Assembly: GCA_945878975.1 (NCBI GenBank)
Contig: CAMCUM010000001.1
Coordinates: 1 to 64,000, forward strand
DNA: 64,000 nt
Direction of reading: 5' to 3'
Source: Legionella genomosp. 1
GTDB lineage: Bacteria > Pseudomonadota > Gammaproteobacteria > Legionellales > Legionellaceae
Shown here: positions 49,774 to 57,923 of the stretch, piece after piece
Position numbering within the stretch: the stretch's first letter is position 1
Layout: each line of letters starts with the position of its first letter
The notes under the pieces: model-generated
Seen by the model: only the letters and a program-made list of their open reading frames with translations
Databases searched by the model: none
Told to the model about the DNA's origin: nothing
Program-made: the position numbers and the translations under genes

Positions 49774-51237
49774 TCAACGGCGATATGGATAACCACCGGG
49801 TTCCTGATGTTGATCTGCGTCACGGCGCTTCTCATCAGCACGCGCCTGATTTCGGAAATCTTTCGCCATAGCTTTAGTTCCAGGGCTTGGAACGCCTGAC
49901 TTATTCGGTCCAGAAGCTACTGGAGAATGATGTCGCCGTTGGCTCGCCGTTTTACTTGATTCCCTATTACTAAACCTCTCTCCGCTCTCATGAGAAACCG
50001 GCCTTCTTGATGCCCGAGATGTCGGCGGTTCAGCTTCACGCTGCCGCGTGTTCCCCGTATCGCGTGATTGGTCGACAGATCGGCCAATAGGAGGAGACGA
50101 CCTTCTTAATTCATCAGGATGAGTTGGCTGCCATGAGCTCGCCATGTTGACTGGATTGCTAGCGGGTTGCGAAAACTGTGCCCCACCCATATTGCCTGAT
50201 TGATTGACAGGCCGACTAGTAGAGGACTGTTTACTGGCTGTCCTAGATGCCTGAGACACAGTTGCTTGCTTAACGCCACTAGCAGATTGAGAACTATCAG
50301 TGTCTGAATCCGTATCCGTCGTATCCCACACAGGTTTTGAACCGGCACCACGGCTAGAATGAGCTGCTGTTTTCTGCCCTAAAGCGCTGCTTATGTTAGA
50401 AGCGCCTTTTGGGTTGAGTGGTGCTTCATCATCTAGCGCATCATCTCTTTCATCATCCGCATCCTCTAATCCATCCGTATTCACATCATGAAATTTACGG
50501 ATCGCACCTGCGGATCCGCGCTTTTGAGTATCGATCATTTTTTCTGTGCGCGTCGAAAGTTCTCGTTCAGAAGCAAAGGTGTCCAAAGGTCGCATGGCCT
50601 TCATAAATCCGAGTGTCACAGCGGAAAGAATCATAGTTCCGATGAGTTGCGACCAATAAGGAACGAAAAAATTCACGGCCATCCCTACAAAAACCGCACC
50701 CACACCGGCCCAGCCCACTGGCGTCAACATCGCCGTGATGATAATGGCGATAGCAATCGCACACCCCAACCCAAACAACACTTGTTTCAACCTGGTCCAA
50801 TTTTTGATTTGATTATCCTCTCTGATTGCATCAACATCTTTCCATATATCGTTCATCTCCGTACCGCGAAGATCTTCTTTGAGCTTTTTTGCATTTTCCG
50901 GCGTTTTACGGTTCACATTTTGAATATGAGTCAGGATAGCAAGGAGTTGATCCCGCTCTGACTCTTTCGTTGCAAAATCCATCTTTTTGTTATGTTCGTT
51001 TTCAAAGAGTTGCGTACCACAAATTATTAGCGCTTCAAAAGACAACTCAGCCATCTCAGGCGAAACAATCCCCTCTTTGATCGCATTCAGGATACTATCA
51101 GCAACCGCATCCAACCTTGCGCCATCCCCCGTCACGGGGCTACTTATCCAACCGTTCGTTTTACCATACGCCTCAACAAGACCTGCTTTATACTTAGTGA
51201 GATCTGTGGATAGTTTTTCGGTCCTTGAATCACTCAT
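49774..51237 (-). CDS. Putative effector-like protein with hydrophobic hairpin and disordered tail
   Basis: A 487-residue protein. Residues 1-150 are helical and charged. Residues 155-210 contain two adjacent hydrophobic stretches (L-F-G-L-G-C-A-I-A-I-A-I-I-I-T-A-M-L and G-A-V-F-V-G-M-A-V-N-F-F-V-P) and a third around I-G-T-M-I-L-S-A-V-T-L-G-F. These could form a membrane hairpin. From about 235 to the end the chain is Ser/Arg/Pro/Gln-rich and unstructured (R-P-V-N-Q-S-G-N-M-G-G, S-R-A-S-R-R-P-V-S). No signal peptide. This plan is common among Dot/Icm-type effectors of Legionellales, and a similarly built gene follows at 51483. Function unknown. Confidence 0.6.
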   Translation of the reverse strand: MSDSRTEKLSTDLTKYKAGLVEAYGKTNGWISSPVTGDGARLDAVADSILNAIKEGIVSPEMAELSFEALIICGTQLFENEHNKKMDFATKESERDQLLAILTHIQNVNRKTPENAKKLKEDLRGTEMNDIWKDVDAIREDNQIKNWTRLKQVLFGLGCAIAIAIIITAMLTPVGWAGVGAVFVGMAVNFFVPYWSQLIGTMILSAVTLGFMKAMRPLDTFASERELSTRTEKMIDTQKRGSAGAIRKFHDVNTDGLEDADDERDDALDDEAPLNPKGASNISSALGQKTAAHSSRGAGSKPVWDTTDTDSDTDSSQSASGVKQATVSQASRTASKQSSTSRPVNQSGNMGGAQFSQPASNPVNMASSWQPTHPDELRRSSPPIGRSVDQSRDTGNTRQREAEPPTSRASRRPVSHESGERFSNRESSKTASQRRHHSPVASGPNKSGVPSPGTKAMAKDFRNQARADEKRRDADQHQEPGGYPYRR

Positions 51238-51357
51238 ATTGCGCTCCGAAATGAATATATAGATTAAATTTAGTACACAAATAACGGAAAATCAACTTTT
51301 TATGGGGTGAGGAATGGGTTTTTAATGGATGGGTTTCAGGTAGGCACTCGGAGACGG

Positions 51358-51480
51358 TGTAGCCCGGGATTTAAAAAAATCCAATCACAAAATAGAGTCA
51401 TTATCTCAATGCAATACCATTCCGGACGTCTTGTGACCACTGATACTCCCGGGTGACACGGCATTTCACCCAGGCTACGT
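51358..51480. repeat. Degenerate inverted repeat related to family B
   Basis: Starts 'gtagcccgggatttaaaaaaatcc' and ends 'cggcatttcacccaggctacg'. Only the outer arms are still partly complementary. The rest of 51238-51482 shows no gene. Confidence 0.4.
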
Positions 51481-51482
51481 TT

Positions 51483-53045
51483 CTATTTTCCAGCGCCTCC
51501 TTGACCATACCCTGCGTGATATTTTGCCGAATTATCGCTCGATGCCGCAGGCTTTCTCCCCGTTGTAGGATCAATAGCCGGTGCCGCGCTCACTTTCGCA
51601 AGAGGGGACAGAAGCTTACCGGAAAGTTTAGCGACACGGGTACTGGTGTCGCTAAAATTTTTACCAGCATCTACATCCTTTCCCTCAGCAACCCGCACAT
51701 TTGTTTCTTTCTCTCCGCGCGCTGCACTAGCAGTAGCTAATCGTTGATTTGGCGCTACAAGCTTAGCGTCAATTGCGGCTAATTGAGTTATTCCTCTTGT
51801 AACAGGGACTTTTAGTATCTCAACGTCGCGCTGTTTCGCGTCTCTTTCAGCTGTTTTTGCTTGTAATTTTTCGTTGGCTGAAGACAAGTCAGTTCTTAGT
51901 GTGCCGACTTGCCCCTGTTTCACCTCTCTTTCAGCTGTTTTTGCTTGTAATTTTTCGTTGGCTGAAGACAAGCCACCTTCTAGTCTGATAATTTTTTTCT
52001 CTTGATCGCCTATTTTCTCTCTTTCCGCTCGGTTTTGATCTGTTTCATCGAGGCCTTTCAACCTCTCCAATTCAATCCGAGCCTCACTCAGGCTCTGCCC
52101 TACATTATCAGCCTCACTGGCAAGTACTGATCGCGCACTTTCAAGTTCAGCTAGCTCACCCTCAGCCGTGCTCAGGTTACTACCTGTAGTCGCTACCTCC
52201 TCGGTAAGTAATAATCGCGCACTTTGAAGTTGAGCTAGCTCACCCTCAGCCGCACGCAAAGCAATTTGATCCACCGCAAGTGTATCTCCAACCCTATTCT
52301 TTTCCTTCTCTAATAGCTCGACCGCTGCTTCTGCTTCTGCTTCCTCAGATGTCGCTGCTTTCAATTCTTTGTTTGCCTCCGCCAACGCCGCAGCAGTTTT
52401 TTCTTTAGCCTCAACAGCGCTATCCAATTGACCCTTGGCCAGCTTCATATTATCATTTTTAATCCCCTCCCCTAAATTAAGCTGCCGACGGGCTAAATTT
52501 TCATTGGACTTAGCCCAAGCTTTACCAATCGCGAGCGCAGCGCTAACTAACTTGTACACGCAAAACGCAACAACGACCAAGGCAGCCAATATCATGCCCA
52601 ATGGGGGAAATACAAATATTGCAAGCACGGCTGCAACGGCCGCAACGGCCTCCGCCTGAATCACTAAGATACCAATTTCTCTAGCGATTGCTTGAGGCTT
52701 CACAAGCGCACACAACTCTGCATTATCCGCCCAAAACTGTTTCCACGTCCTGTTAGGCTTTGTGTTAGCCTCGTAAATCTTATTTAGCATATTCCGTAAA
52801 TTTTCTTTTTCTTCCTCAAGCTCTTCTTTAGTCTCAAGGTCTGTACCGGTCTTTTCTAGTGCTGCCTCTATCTCTTTTAATCTGGTATCACATGCTGTCA
52901 CCAAAGCATTAGAAGCTGCCCGGATATCTCGGGGAACCGGCTCACCCGTTGGCAATGGCATAGCTCCAATACTAGCCCTGGTTTGCTCCACTAATTCATC
53001 ATTGGTTAGCGTTACTAAACCTAATGCCTTCCCGACATCCCTCAT
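51483..53045 (-). CDS. Putative effector-like protein with membrane segment and long coiled coil
   Basis: A 520-residue protein starting M-R-D-V-G-K-A-L-G-L-V (ATG 53045); 22 further upstream codons are open but unlike the rest. Residues 125-165 hold a hydrophobic hairpin (A-V-A-A-V-A-A-V-L-A-I-F-V-F-P-P-L-G-M-I-L-A). Residues 190-430 are an Ala/Glu/Lys-rich coiled coil with clear internal duplications: A-E-G-E-L-A-[QE]-L-[QE]-S-A-R occurs twice, and L-S-S-A-N-E-K-L-Q-A-K-T-A-E-R occurs twice. The DNA copies at about 51844-51900 and 51923-51985 are close to identical, suggesting recent duplication. The tail is disordered. It sits beside another effector-like gene. No enzyme motif is seen. Confidence 0.62.
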   Translation of the reverse strand: MRDVGKALGLVTLTNDELVEQTRASIGAMPLPTGEPVPRDIRAASNALVTACDTRLKEIEAALEKTGTDLETKEELEEEKENLRNMLNKIYEANTKPNRTWKQFWADNAELCALVKPQAIAREIGILVIQAEAVAAVAAVLAIFVFPPLGMILAALVVVAFCVYKLVSAALAIGKAWAKSNENLARRQLNLGEGIKNDNMKLAKGQLDSAVEAKEKTAAALAEANKELKAATSEEAEAEAAVELLEKEKNRVGDTLAVDQIALRAAEGELAQLQSARLLLTEEVATTGSNLSTAEGELAELESARSVLASEADNVGQSLSEARIELERLKGLDETDQNRAEREKIGDQEKKIIRLEGGLSSANEKLQAKTAEREVKQGQVGTLRTDLSSANEKLQAKTAERDAKQRDVEILKVPVTRGITQLAAIDAKLVAPNQRLATASAARGEKETNVRVAEGKDVDAGKNFSDTSTRVAKLSGKLLSPLAKVSAAPAIDPTTGRKPAASSDNSAKYHAGYGQGGAGK

Positions 53046-53200
53046 GATAACCCCCTCAAAAAAAACCAGCATTAATAAGTTAAATATAGAACAACAATGT
53101 GAAAAAATCAAAGATTAGTAAAATTTTTAACCATATAAAGAGGGTGCTCTTGAGCACTTTAAAACAAGGCATATCAAAGGAGCCGTCGGCTAAAAGAAAA

Positions 53201-53452
53201 ATGGACCCATCAGTCATATTATCCGATCATCTTGTAAAGCAAGCGCAAGCAGTGGGTGAGGTATTGTCCCGCTCTAGTCCTGGCCAAATGGAGCACTGGG
53301 CAAAAACAGGCAAAATTGCCGAAGAAAATCCGGATTGATCCTGTGCGCTTATCCGAGATGCGTTACTTTCTAAAGCAGAAATAGACAATGGATGGGTGGA
53401 TGACTATGATTTTGGCGATGAAACAATCTCTTTCTTTCAAGAAAATTATTAA
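53201..53452 (+). pseudogene. ParD-like antitoxin interrupted by an in-frame TGA
   Basis: From an ATG at 53201, the frame reads M-D-P-S-V-I-L-S-D-H-L-V-K-Q-A-Q-A-V-G, then R-S-S-P-G-Q-M-E-H-W-A-K-T-G-K-I-A-E-E-N-P-D, and stops at TGA 53336-53338. This is the ParD_like antitoxin pattern (PF11903). In the same frame after the TGA, family-like sequence goes on: A-L-I-R-D-A-L-L-S-K-A-E-I-D-N-G-W, ending at TAA 53450-53452. A single stop therefore divides one ancestral gene. The shortened product may still fold, since the DNA-contacting part is N-terminal. No partner toxin is adjacent on this strand. Confidence 0.65.
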
Positions 53453-53492
53453 AAAACTAGGCAGGAGAGTCGACCAACGGAACTTCAAGTTT

Positions 53493-53777
53493 TTAAAATG
53501 CTTCCGGCCATTGCCTAGCGCTGTGCAGGACGCGTAATATCTCAATGGTATTGTTTTTAATCCGATAAGGAACCAGGAAAGGTGTTCCGGTAACAACCAA
53601 CTCCCGAGAGTTTGGCACACGTCCAGCTCTACCAATGCCTGGTTGATCCAATAAAAGATTCACTGACTGAATAATTATTTTAGCAACTCGTTTTGCTGCA
53701 GCGGGATTCTCTTGCTCTATGTATTGACGCAGTGATATTAAATCTTGGATGGAATCCTCCAACCATCGAATCTTCAT
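53493..53777 (-). CDS. parE: RelE/ParE-superfamily toxin
   Basis: A 94-residue toxin of the type II toxin-antitoxin class. ParE-family features: W-L-E-D-S-I-Q-D-L-I-S-L-R-Q-Y-I (helix hairpin, about 5-20), A-A-K-R-V-A-K-I-I, the Q-P-G-I-G-R-A-G-R-V turn, R-E-L-V-V, P-F-L-V-P-Y-R-I and E-I-L-R-V-L-H-S-A-R-Q-W-P near the end. The C-terminal H-x-x-R-x-W-P motif is characteristic. ParE toxins poison gyrase, RelE toxins cut mRNA; ParE is the better fit. The start overlaps the antitoxin stop by 4 bp, the usual arrangement. Confidence 0.9.
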   Translation of the reverse strand: MKIRWLEDSIQDLISLRQYIEQENPAAAKRVAKIIIQSVNLLLDQPGIGRAGRVPNSRELVVTGTPFLVPYRIKNNTIEILRVLHSARQWPEAF

Positions 53778-54061
53778 TTAGGCGGGTCCTGCTCATTGTC
53801 ATCACCCCAACTCGCTAACCAGGTTAACACTTGCTCATGCTCTATAAAAGTGGCATTTTTATCATTCGCTTTTTTAATTGATTTTTTGATACCGTTGATT
53901 TGCCAAGTTTGCATGGACAAATAATGTTCTATTGCTTCTGCGGCTAAAAATGATTTGGTTCGCCCAGTAGCATGCGCTAAAGTCTCTAATTGCTCGCGAG
54001 CCTCTGGTTGTATTCTAACACTTAACGTGACTGCTTGGTGCGGATGCGGGGTATGGGCCAT
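53774..54061 (-). CDS. Ribbon-helix-helix antitoxin paired with the ParE-like toxin
   Basis: A 95-residue protein from the ATG at 54061, which GAGGA precedes. The N-terminal ribbon-helix-helix domain reads A-V-T-L-S-V-R-I-Q-P-E-A-R-E-Q-L-E-T-L-A then G-R-T-K-S-F-L-A-A-E-A-I-E-H-Y-L. The C-terminal part (residues 55-95), with W-L-A-S-W-G-D-D-N, would wrap the toxin. It is first in a two-gene operon and should repress its own promoter at the palindrome just upstream. Confidence 0.88.
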   Translation of the reverse strand: MAHTPHPHQAVTLSVRIQPEAREQLETLAHATGRTKSFLAAEAIEHYLSMQTWQINGIKKSIKKANDKNATFIEHEQVLTWLASWGDDNEQDPPK

Positions 54062-54074
54062 GATGACTATCCTC

Positions 54075-54100
54075 GTATACATTGTATACTTTGATTATAT
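54075..54100 (-). promoter_or_regulatory. Toxin-antitoxin operon promoter and operator palindrome
   Basis: A perfect inverted repeat, GTATAC-ATT-GTATAC (54075-54089), lies directly downstream of a consensus TATAAT -10 hexamer (minus strand, 54099-54094) and about 14 bases upstream of the antitoxin ATG. A palindrome at the transcription start is where ribbon-helix-helix antitoxins bind to autoregulate. The -35 element is weak. Confidence 0.6.
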
Positions 54101-54165
54101 CATAACTTCTCCGCGATAAGAGGAGTGGGCACTTCTAATTTGCCGCACCAGATTTCATTGAATAC

Positions 54166-54315
54166 TCATCTAATTTCTAGATTTCTAAGTACGGCGTCTT
54201 GCACTAACGCGTTCGTTAAAAAATTTACCTCACTTACATCATCAACATAAACAAATATCCGCCTGAGTGCCTCTAATATGAGCCGTCCTTTTTTCGTATT
54301 CAAGCGAACTAAAGT
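54166..54315 (-). pseudogene. Remnant of a HepT-like (DUF86) toxin gene
   Basis: Between stop codons, this frame encodes about 49 residues including L-I-L-E-A-L-R-R-I-F-V-Y-V-D-D-V and L-V-Q-D-A-V-L-R-N-L-E-I. The phrase Q-D-A-V-x-R-N-L-E-I is the most conserved stretch of HepT-like ribonucleases. No start codon is available, and the R-x-x-x-x-H catalytic region expected downstream is gone, so only an inner fragment survives. No MntA nucleotidyltransferase partner remains nearby. The flanks 54101-54165 and 54316-54384 show nothing else. Confidence 0.5.
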
Positions 54316-54384
54316 CTATTACCTTGTACGGAAGATATCAATAAAATACGGTTATTACCACAAACCTGGCCGCAAACACTGATA

Positions 54385-54840
54385 TCAGCCACTCACCAAT
54401 TCCTGCAAGCTGCGTTCTGTTTGGCCGCCGTATAAGGTGGTGTTCAGATTGCCGTTGGGATCAAAGACATAGGTCACAGGTACGACAGAAATATTATCTA
54501 AATGGAGTGACTTTAAGGAACGAGGATTCAAACTGGGATATTCAATCGCAAAATCTTTTACCAAACGACGTTGTTTGGGTAAAGACGTGGAGTCAAAATT
54601 CACCGCAAAAACTTCTACATTATCTGCGTGATTATTGGCAAAACTATTCAATTCAGAGATTTCATTCACACATGGCCCGCACCAACTGGCCCAATAATTG
54701 ATAAAGACCCATTTGCCATGCAACGATGACAACGCGATTTTATGTCCATTGATATCTTCTAAATCCATGGCAGCTTGACACACAGATTGGTAACTCAATA
54801 ACGACAAAAACAAACCAAAACATGCTAACAATTTACTCAT
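54385..54840 (-). CDS. TlpA/ResA-like periplasmic thioredoxin-fold protein
   Basis: A 151-residue exported thiol-disulfide protein. The start at 54840 gives a signal peptide (L-L-A-C-F-G-L-F-L-S-L-L-S-Y-Q-S-V-C-Q-A); up to eight further codons upstream are open. The active site W-A-S-W-C-G-P-C (about 49-56) and the cis-proline region V-V-P-V-T-Y-V-F-D-P-N-G are intact. It matches the AhpC/TSA-Redoxin type of TlpA proteins, which reduce disulfides for cytochrome c maturation or protein repair in the periplasm. It is monocistronic, with no cytochrome genes nearby. Confidence 0.88.
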   Translation of the reverse strand: MSKLLACFGLFLSLLSYQSVCQAAMDLEDINGHKIALSSLHGKWVFINYWASWCGPCVNEISELNSFANNHADNVEVFAVNFDSTSLPKQRRLVKDFAIEYPSLNPRSLKSLHLDNISVVPVTYVFDPNGNLNTTLYGGQTERSLQELVSG

Positions 54841-54940
54841 AATAGCCCCCATATCATCTACCAAAAATCACCACATCAAAATATGCTTTTAGGTATTATA
54901 GCACATGGTTTTAATTTGGCTGGGCGGAGGCGAATTTAGT

Positions 54941-55025
54941 GCGATTACATTAAAATAATTTAAATTAGGTCACGAAAACCGAGCCACGACCGTTAGGGAG
55001 TGGAAAAGTTAGAACAGGGCGTAGA
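54941..55025. repeat. REP-like repeat flanking the RAYT (left, inverted)
   Basis: Contains 'gcgattacattaaaa...cgagccacgaccgttagggagtggaaaagttagaacaggg'. It is the inverse of 55659-55728 over 'ttttccactccctaacggtcgtggctcgg...ttaaattaatttaatgcaatcgc'. The last bases overlap the 3' end of the transposase. Confidence 0.75.
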
Positions 55026-55545
55026 AGGCTCTATCTTTATTTTCAAATACTGCCATTGGCAAGCCCTGTTCGTAAACAGCATATTGTATGGTAGCTTCAA
55101 CTTCTGTTTCTTTCCAAAGATATCTCGTGCTACCGTGATGTGTCCATCGTCTAACGCGACACTCATCCAATTTTGCTTTGTTTAAATGACGCGAAGCATA
55201 GGACTTTATTGTATTCATGATTTGTTCTGGCTGTGTTATGGCATGAATAACAAGATGCACGTGATTTGACCGAACATGCGCCGCCAGCAATACTCATTGG
55301 CGATGTATACATACCTCTTGAATAGCCTGTAAAACGATTTTCCGCCTTGATTCATCTAGAAAATAGGGTGTTTCAGGCATTCGTTTTTTTACCAAATGTA
55401 ACCGTTTTGAATTGAAAGATAAAAAATCTGTTCCTGGTATATTAGTAAATCGATCTACAGCGGTTGATTTTTCTCCATGCAACCATGTTCCATAACAAGT
55501 AAATGTAATAAAATAAGCGAGCGGAATTGCTGTTTCATACAACAT
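55009..55545 (-). pseudogene. REP-associated tyrosine transposase (RAYT, Y1_Tnp) interrupted by one TGA
   Basis: Two segments lie in the same frame. The first (55545 to 55294) has the family's N-terminal F-I-T-F-T-C-Y-G-T-W-L-H-G and ends R-K-I-V-L-Q-A-I-Q-E-V-C-I-H-R-Q, then TGA (55296-55294). The second continues at once with V-L-L-A-A-H-V-R-S-N-H-V-H-L-V-I, containing the HUH metal motif. It also has the catalytic tyrosine segment I-K-S-Y-A-S-R-H-L-N-K. Relatives have tryptophan where the stop falls, so a single TGG-to-TGA change explains it. The gene is flanked by inverted REP-like repeats. UGA is a normal stop elsewhere here (for example rsmA), so the gene is probably inactive. Confidence 0.85.
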
Positions 55546-55658
55546 GATTTCACCATTTTCCTTTTGGCTTATTGGACTTGTTTATCGTTGCGAATTCTAT
55601 CAAATTAAACGGTAGCACAACATCTAATTTTTCAAGCACATATGTCAAGCCAGCTATT

Positions 55659-55728
55659 CAGTTTTCCACTCCCTAACGGTCGTGGCTCGGTTTCCGTGCC
55701 CTAATTTAAATTAATTTAATGCAATCGC
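55659..55728. repeat. REP-like repeat flanking the RAYT (right)
   Basis: Inverse of the left flanking repeat and close to 47140-47230. The core 'ccctaacggtcgtggctcgg-tttccgtg' is common to all three. Confidence 0.75.
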
Positions 55729-55812
55729 CCCGCAAAAATCTCCGCACCTCTTGATTGTTTCATAATTAACCAATATCATAAGGCACCATTGAAAACCAGT
55801 GCAGGGACAGGC

Positions 55813-56604
55813 ATGCTTCATCGCCCGCGTAAACGTTTTGGACAGAACTTTTTACAAACACAATCCGTGATTGCAGATATCGTTCGGCTGATCGATCCGC
55901 AGATACATGACAATATGCTTGAAATTGGTCCAGGCCTTGGCGCTTTGACCATGCCGCTACTTGAAAAGGTGGCACACCTCACCGCGATCGAAATCGATCG
56001 AGATCTCCATGCGCCCCTCCTGAATCTTCCTTTGGCCGCCACACGTTTGAAATTGATTGATGCCGATGCTTTGTCAGTTAATTATCATCAATTTGGCAAG
56101 GATCTACGTTTGGTTGGCAATTTGCCGTATAATATCTCCACACCTTTGCTGATCCATCTCCTCCAGTGTTTGGGATCGATTCAGGATATGTACTTTATGT
56201 TACAAGCAGAGGTTGTTGATCGCCTGGTCGCAGAGCCTGGTTCCAAAACGTTTGGACGATTGTCTGTCATGGCGCAATATTATTGTGATGTAGACAAACT
56301 ATTAGAAGTCCCACCCAGCGCATTCTATCCGCAACCCAAAGTAGACTCTGCTATCATCCGACTGATACCGCATCAGCTGAATCCTTATCCCAGCGTGGCT
56401 TGGTCCGACCTCGAAAAATTGGTTGCCTGCGCTTTTGGGATGCGCCGTAAAACCCTGGCTAACAATTTAAAACCCTTATTATCCGCTGCGCAGATTGCAG
56501 CGATTGGCATCGATCCTGGGCTCCGTCCAGAACAAATTAGCGTCAAACAATATGGATTGTTAACAACTTTGATATCACATCATCCCGACACAGGAGTGCA
56601 CTGA
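55813..56604 (+). CDS. rsmA: 16S rRNA dimethyladenosine transferase RsmA (KsgA)
   Basis: A 263-residue SAM-dependent enzyme that dimethylates two adenosines near the 3' end of 16S r[17 protein letters not shown] opens the protein; the ATG at 55813 is chosen because relatives start here, and the TTG at 55789 is ignored. The SAM-binding motif is [11 protein letters not shown] (about 36-46). The catalytic motif is N-L-P-Y-N-I-S (about 105-111). V-D-S-A-I-I-R-L and [13 protein letters not shown] follow. The stop overlaps the next start (TGATG). Confidence 0.96.
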   Translation: MLHRPRKRFGQNFLQTQSVIADIVRLIDPQIHDNMLEIGPGLGALTMPLLEKVAHLTAIEIDRDLHAPLLNLPLAATRLKLIDADALSVNYHQFGKDLRLVGNLPYNISTPLLIHLLQCLGSIQDMYFMLQAEVVDRLVAEPGSKTFGRLSVMAQYYCDVDKLLEVPPSAFYPQPKVDSAIIRLIPHQLNPYPSVAWSDLEKLVACAFGMRRKTLANNLKPLLSAAQIAAIGIDPGLRPEQISVKQYGLLTTLISHHPDTGVH

Positions 56605-57923
56605 TGTTTTACCGTGAAGAGAAAAAAGCACCCGCTGTGAAAAAACCAGCCGCTCTTAAAAATTTAGATCCGATAGAATCTTTTGAAATCTTGCTGAAAG
56701 ATAAAAAACGCCAAGAAGCGCTGAGTCAAATCAAACAAAATCTCGCGTATCAAGCCAGCCATTACCAAAAACTGGCAGCTCCATTGATCGCCGGGATAGC
56801 GATGTATTATCAAATGTTACCTGAAACATCACTCTATTTCAGTCATCGTGGCGGCTTGTTAGACCGCGCATTATATCGCACCGAAGCAGCTCTTAGTTTG
56901 ATGCAACAATTAATGATCCGCGATGAATCAGGGCTGCCTTCTGAAGATCAAAAGCTATGGCTATATGCTTTATTCTCAGCCAGCTTATTGCAAGGCATCG
57001 GCAAATTATACACAGAATATCAAATCACTATTCATAATAGCATAAGTACGTTGGTAAAAGGTTGGGAACCGTTACTAGAAGACATGCGCTCAGTCGGTGA
57101 TTATTATCGCTATCAATTCATTCGTGAAGACAGTGATAGCGAAACGCTACGCAAACATGTCAGCGTCTTACTCGCACAACAGCTCATGCCCAAAGAAGGA
57201 TTTGCCCTATTATCATCTAATCCAGCTATTTTTAAAGCATGGCTAGCGCTTTTAGAAGAAGATCGCGATGGCGCAGGCTCTTTGTCTGCCATTTTAGACC
57301 GCGCGAATGCTATAACGGATCAAAAATATTTAAACGATTATCTCGATGAACATGGTCATCTCCTAGAAAACGGTACTGGGCGCGTAGGGACTTTTTTGGA
57401 TAACGTGCCAGAACATACCGTTGAGAGAGAGCGCGCCATCGGTGCTGAATTTCTCATTTGGCTGCATGACGCACTCGCTAGCGGAAGATTGGTGTTAAAT
57501 CAAGAGCCCATTCGCGCAGAAATATATCCAGCTGGCGCAGTATTATCCGCAGAAGTGTATGATATGTTTTTGCAAGAACATCTCAAATTAAAGAGCAAAT
57601 ATATCGTGCAACGCGCACTAGGCGCATGGCAGCAACACCTTCTGCTGGATCACGCCAACACCGACGCTGAAAAGAAGATAAGTAAAATTTATTTAAGCAA
57701 TGCCAATTTGCCTGAAACTGTGAAAATATATAATCCCAAAACAGAGAAAAATGACACCGTACGTACCTTGGATTTGGTCCATGATATGGAAGCGTACACA
57801 CGTGACTACGCGCGCGAGCCCATTTTGGTCCATCAATTGGATCTGAAAGGGAAATGGACGACCAAAGAAGTAGCGCCCGTAAAGCAATTCCAAGACACAC
57901 CGAGCTTCAAACCTCGTGGCTGA
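56604..57923 (+). CDS. TraI_2/MobH-like domain protein between rsmA and apaH, function unknown
   Basis: A 439-residue cytoplasmic protein. Residues 45-200 resemble the TraI_2 domain of MobH-type relaxases: L-A-A-P-L-I-A-G-I-A-M-Y-Y-Q-M-L-P-E-T, then S-H-R-G-G-L-L-D-R-A-L-Y-R-T-E-A-A-L. This follows the family phrase 'L-P-A-S...H-x-G-x-G-G-L-L-x-H-x-L-x-V-A', but with the key histidines replaced (L-D-R-A for L-x-H-x). The HD-type metal site is therefore probably lost. The C-terminal region shows no known motif. It is coupled to rsmA (1-bp overlap) and to apaH (8-bp overlap). This housekeeping setting argues against a conjugation role. Confidence 0.6.
   Translation: MFYREEKKAPAVKKPAALKNLDPIESFEILLKDKKRQEALSQIKQNLAYQASHYQKLAAPLIAGIAMYYQMLPETSLYFSHRGGLLDRALYRTEAALSLMQQLMIRDESGLPSEDQKLWLYALFSASLLQGIGKLYTEYQITIHNSISTLVKGWEPLLEDMRSVGDYYRYQFIREDSDSETLRKHVSVLLAQQLMPKEGFALLSSNPAIFKAWLALLEEDRDGAGSLSAILDRANAITDQKYLNDYLDEHGHLLENGTGRVGTFLDNVPEHTVERERAIGAEFLIWLHDALASGRLVLNQEPIRAEIYPAGAVLSAEVYDMFLQEHLKLKSKYIVQRALGAWQQHLLLDHANTDAEKKISKIYLSNANLPETVKIYNPKTEKNDTVRTLDLVHDMEAYTRDYAREPILVHQLDLKGKWTTKEVAPVKQFQDTPSFKPRG

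Noticed and set aside
53363-53635. Minus-strand 90-codon frame overlapping the ParE-like gene
   Set aside because: It overlaps a clear toxin in another frame and the ParD-like relic on the other strand, and encodes no recognisable protein.
55294-55296. TGA inside the RAYT gene as recoded tryptophan or selenocysteine
   Set aside because: UGA is used as a normal stop by clear genes in the window (for example rsmA and tnpA), and no selenocysteine insertion structure is evident. Loss by mutation is simpler.
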